Of a stretch of DNA of 64,000 nt, positions 61,385 to 64,000 are shown one piece after another (positions within the stretch are counted from its first letter, which is position 1; each line of letters opens with the position of its first letter). The stretch lies in the NCBI GenBank assembly GCA_016859345.1, contig CM029126.1, positions 3,430,001 through 3,494,000 on the forward strand, read 5' to 3'. The stretch comes from Istiophorus platypterus (taxonomy: Eukaryota; Chordata; Actinopteri; Istiophoriformes; Istiophoridae). The position numbers and the translations under genes are program-made. Below the pieces are notes generated by a model, which had not been told where the DNA came from, made no database searches, and was given only the letters and a program-made list of their open reading frames with translations.

Positions 61385-61845
61385 CAAAATGACAACAAAT
61401 TCCATCTCTTTGTGATCATTTTGATTCTCTTTCTGTCTCTTTGTAGTCTTTTCAGTCTCTTTGTGGTTGTTTTTGTCTCTTTGTGGTCATTTTTATCTCT
61501 TTGAGTTTCTTTCAGTTCATTTTTGTGTGGCCTTATAGTAATAGAATAGTAATAGATAGTCATCGTTTGTGTGATAGTAATTTTGTGTCTCTTTGTGGTC
61601 ATTTTGTGGTCATTTTGCATCTCTTTGAGGTTGTTTTGTGTTTCTGTGTGTCTCTTTGTGGTCGTTTTGCATCTCTTTGAGGTTGTTTTGTGTTGCATTG
61701 TGTCTCCTTATAGTAATTTCGTGTCTCTTTTGTGGTTCTTTTGTCTCTTTATGTCTCTTTGTAATCATTTTGTGTCTTTTTATGGTCCTTTTGTATCTTT
61801 TTCTGATCTTCCTCTATTTCTTTCAGTAGCATTTTGCAGGTGAAG
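61385..61845. repeat. Degenerate GTCTCTTTGTGGTCATTTT minisatellite
   Basis: About 20 imperfect copies of a short unit of the form TCTCTTTGTGGTCATTTTGTG. Chance frames on both strands (Thr/Lys-rich on minus, Phe/Val/Ser-rich on plus) come from this repeat and are not genes. Confidence 0.85.
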
Positions 61846-62449
61846 CCCAGGGGACTCCTTTGACTGATCCTTTGGGCTCATGGGCCTCTTCAATAATCCA
61901 TTCATGCTTCTTTGTTTCTTTTATAACATGAACCTGCCCAGGGACTGTAGATAAGAATCAGCTGTTTGATTAAATCTAACACATTTACTTCATACTAATT
62001 GTAATTCATGTGTGTTGTCCCTGATAAACAGAAGAATATTGTGTGTTAGGGCACAAATCACAACCTGATATTTACATCCTTATGAACAGTTTTTAATAAC
62101 ATACCAATAGATTTGTTTTCAATAAAAACATGGTGTGTGTTTTCCAAAAAGATACTGATAAACCTCATTTCATAAATTTAATTTAGAAATTATTTAATTT
62201 GTAAGTGCATTCAGTTCTAAGAGGTGGAAGAATGTGTGCGAATCTTTCCTTTGCAATGTTTTCATGTCCGACAAGACTTTATATTTTTGTTATATTTTTT
62301 TGCTGGGTGGGGTTAAGACTCAGATCGGTCCACTGAAACTTGAGAGAGGGTGATTGACAGGGCCACAAGTAACAATGAGAGAGCTGTTTGGGAGGGTGAG
62401 AGAGGTGTAGGCGGGTCGGGGCTATCTGACATTCGGGATTTGGTCTTAC

Positions 62450-62506
62450 CTCACAGTCGGACTCCTCTTTGGTCTTACACTCCCAGGTGTATCTGCTCAT
62501 GGTTTT
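62450..62506 (-). CDS. cspg5: Probable CSPG5 cytoplasmic exon (57 nt, symmetrical)
   Basis: A 57-nt segment between a strong acceptor (CCCCTCAG above 62506) and a strong donor (GAG then GTAAGA below 62450). Only one frame is open: KTMSRYTWECKTKEESDCE. It enters and leaves in phase 0 and so would join in frame to DDPNSQNK of the terminal exon 6 kb downstream. Mammalian CSPG5 has an optional phase-0 cassette in exactly this place, but its sequence differs from this one. Alternatively the internal ATG (ACCATGA context) could start a short isoform. Exon status is well supported by splice sites; assignment to CSPG5 is inferred from position and phase. Confidence 0.5.
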
Positions 62507-64000
62507 CTGAGGGGAGGGGGATGGGGCAAAGGGTTATACTCCTCAAAACCACTCAAGGCATTCTCAGAGAAAGACAAGATAGAGACGGACAGGGAAAGAC
62601 AGGGGACGCAGAGAGATTGATTCAAGCGGACAGAGAGGAAGAAGAGGATTGGGGGGGCAGCGGTAGAGCCGGTACGGAGAGATTAAGTGGCAAAAAAAGA
62701 TGGAGAAAGAGAAAGGGGAGGCAGACAGGAAGAGATAGAGGCAGACAGATAAAACAGCCAGAGAGAGAGAGAGACTGAGACTGAGTGTTGGAGACCGATA
62801 GCAGGAGACAACAGCTGATATCCCCAGCCGGCTCCGGCGTCTCTGAGGTAACGCCGGCTCTGCTCAAACACAGACTCTCCGGTGATGCCTTCGCTGCTCT
62901 TCTGCATGCCCTCTGCAGACAGAGCTCCGGGTGTTTTCTGGCGAGGCTGTTGCCCGTAGTGGCGCTGACGCCGGGCTGTTAGTTCGGAGGGGAGTTGAGG
63001 TTATATCTCTTTATTAGTGAGTGAATTTTGGGTGTATTTGGGGAAAACTGGTGAGTTGGTATGGGTTTTTGGTTTTGGTTTTGGGGGAAGCTTGTACATC
63101 TAGATGAGTTTTGTATGTTGGTTGGTAAAAGTGTCAGAAAAATAAACCTTGGGTTGAATAGTAACTGGAGATATTTCTGTCGTGTTTGTTACAATACCAT
63201 TTAAGTGAATGTGAATCCGGTATCCAATCTGTTCATCAAATCCAAATCCTTTCAAGAATCAAATCTATAAAAATTGGCAACGTAAATAAAGTTATAAATA
63301 CCAACTTCTGTGAAGCCTAATAATGATCACAGTATGAAAATAAGATGCCCTAATGTTCGTAATATTTACTTTTGCAGACCTTATTTTTCATGCTCTCCTT
63401 GTTCCAAACAGTTGACGTAGGTTCAGCTCTGTTAAAGCTTAAAATATCAATTGCATGGAAACTCTGGTAAAAAACAACAGAGATTTAGATCTCTGAAATT
63501 AATTTAAGGCAATCGGTTGGATTGTTTCACTTGAGGACACTCATCACACAGCCCCCTTGTTATCATAGATTGGTGTAAAAGAGTGATACCTCTTTCCTCA
63601 ACAAACAATCTTTCGCCGAGCACATAGAGAGACCAACCTGAGCTCGGCCAATTTTGATTCTGGTGTTCAGAAAGTTAAAAAGTTACAGCGGATGTGCAAG
63701 AGGCGAAAGGCTAAATGTTTCTGTAAATAGGAATAGAGGAACAACGAGAACAAACAAAGTTTTCTTTACATTCACTGTTTCTCACCAAAAAATCCTGATT
63801 GTATCCTTGAGGTCTTATTAATCAGTTGAGAGCAACTTTTTTCCTCTTCATTTTTTTGATTATTTATGAACCTATTCTGTTTGCGAGCTTGAAGTTACCA
63901 CTTTCCCGCCCTTCCCTGCACATCACTACTGTTACTGCCAACAAGCAACATCTAGTGTGTTAGCATCAAACTAGCAGAAGAAACACAGTATGTGCGGCGA
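62507..64000. other. Region right of the CSPG5 exon, unassigned
   Basis: G+C-rich purine tracts at 62510-62780. A patch at 62820-62990 is open in more than one minus-strand frame (e.g. EGMQKSSEGITGESVFEQSR), but no convincing splice pair or family match was found. The remainder to 64000 is A+T-rich with nothing recognised; it is probably CSPG5 intron. Confidence 0.45.

Noticed and set aside
61291..61698. Thr/Lys/His-rich 135-codon frame
   Set aside because: Generated by the degenerate GTCTCTTTGTGGTCATTTT repeat.

Overview
This window is vertebrate nuclear DNA, almost certainly from a teleost fish. Genes are split into short exons with consensus GT/AG splice sites. Introns and spacers are A+T-rich and carry many dinucleotide microsatellites and several dispersed repeats of types common in bony fish. 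A decayed L2-like LINE is also present. I see no bacterial, phage or CRISPR features. Nearly all of the listed open frames are shadows or microsatellite translations; the coding content is in short spliced exons read from the minus strand.

Three genes are recognisable, all on the minus strand, so transcription runs from high to low coordinates. (1) SCAP, the sterol sensor and escort of SREBP, covers about 39.5 kb down to the left edge. I placed twenty coding exons, whose phases join without a break into 1,125 codons, plus two 5' non-coding exon segments. The last part of the WD-repeat domain lies left of base 1. (2) ELP6, a subunit of the Elongator tRNA-modification complex, is complete at 40,459-43,640 in seven exons (275 residues). 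(3) The 3' end of CSPG5 (neuroglycan C/CALEB) lies at 55.3-62.5 kb: the terminal coding exon, its 3' UTR and a probable upstream cytoplasmic exon. From memory, SCAP-ELP6-CSPG5 is also the order on human 3p21.31, which supports the calls. A fourth minus-strand terminal exon at 47,619-47,936 looks real but I cannot name it.

Layout: 0.3-32.3 kb SCAP coding exons and introns; 13.9-20.2 kb a three-copy tandem duplication inside SCAP; 26.1-28.3 kb LINE remnant in a SCAP intron; 32.4-39.3 kb first SCAP intron; 39.3-39.7 kb SCAP first exon and promoter; 40.2-43.95 kb ELP6; 44-47.3 kb spacer; 47.3-47.9 kb unidentified terminal exon; 48-55.3 kb repeat-rich spacer with a fold-back element and paired CCAAT boxes; 55.3-62.5 kb CSPG5 3' end; 62.5-64 kb unassigned.

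The most notable signal is the triplication in SCAP. A block of about 2 kb, holding a 127-nt exon of the sterol-sensing domain and its flanking introns, occurs three times. Copies 1 and 3 of the exon are identical and copy 2 has a one-base deletion. Because the exon is not a multiple of three, splicing any two copies together creates an immediate stop codon. Either the gene must choose exactly one copy, or the assembly is wrong here. I found no evidence for a wholly new biological system.
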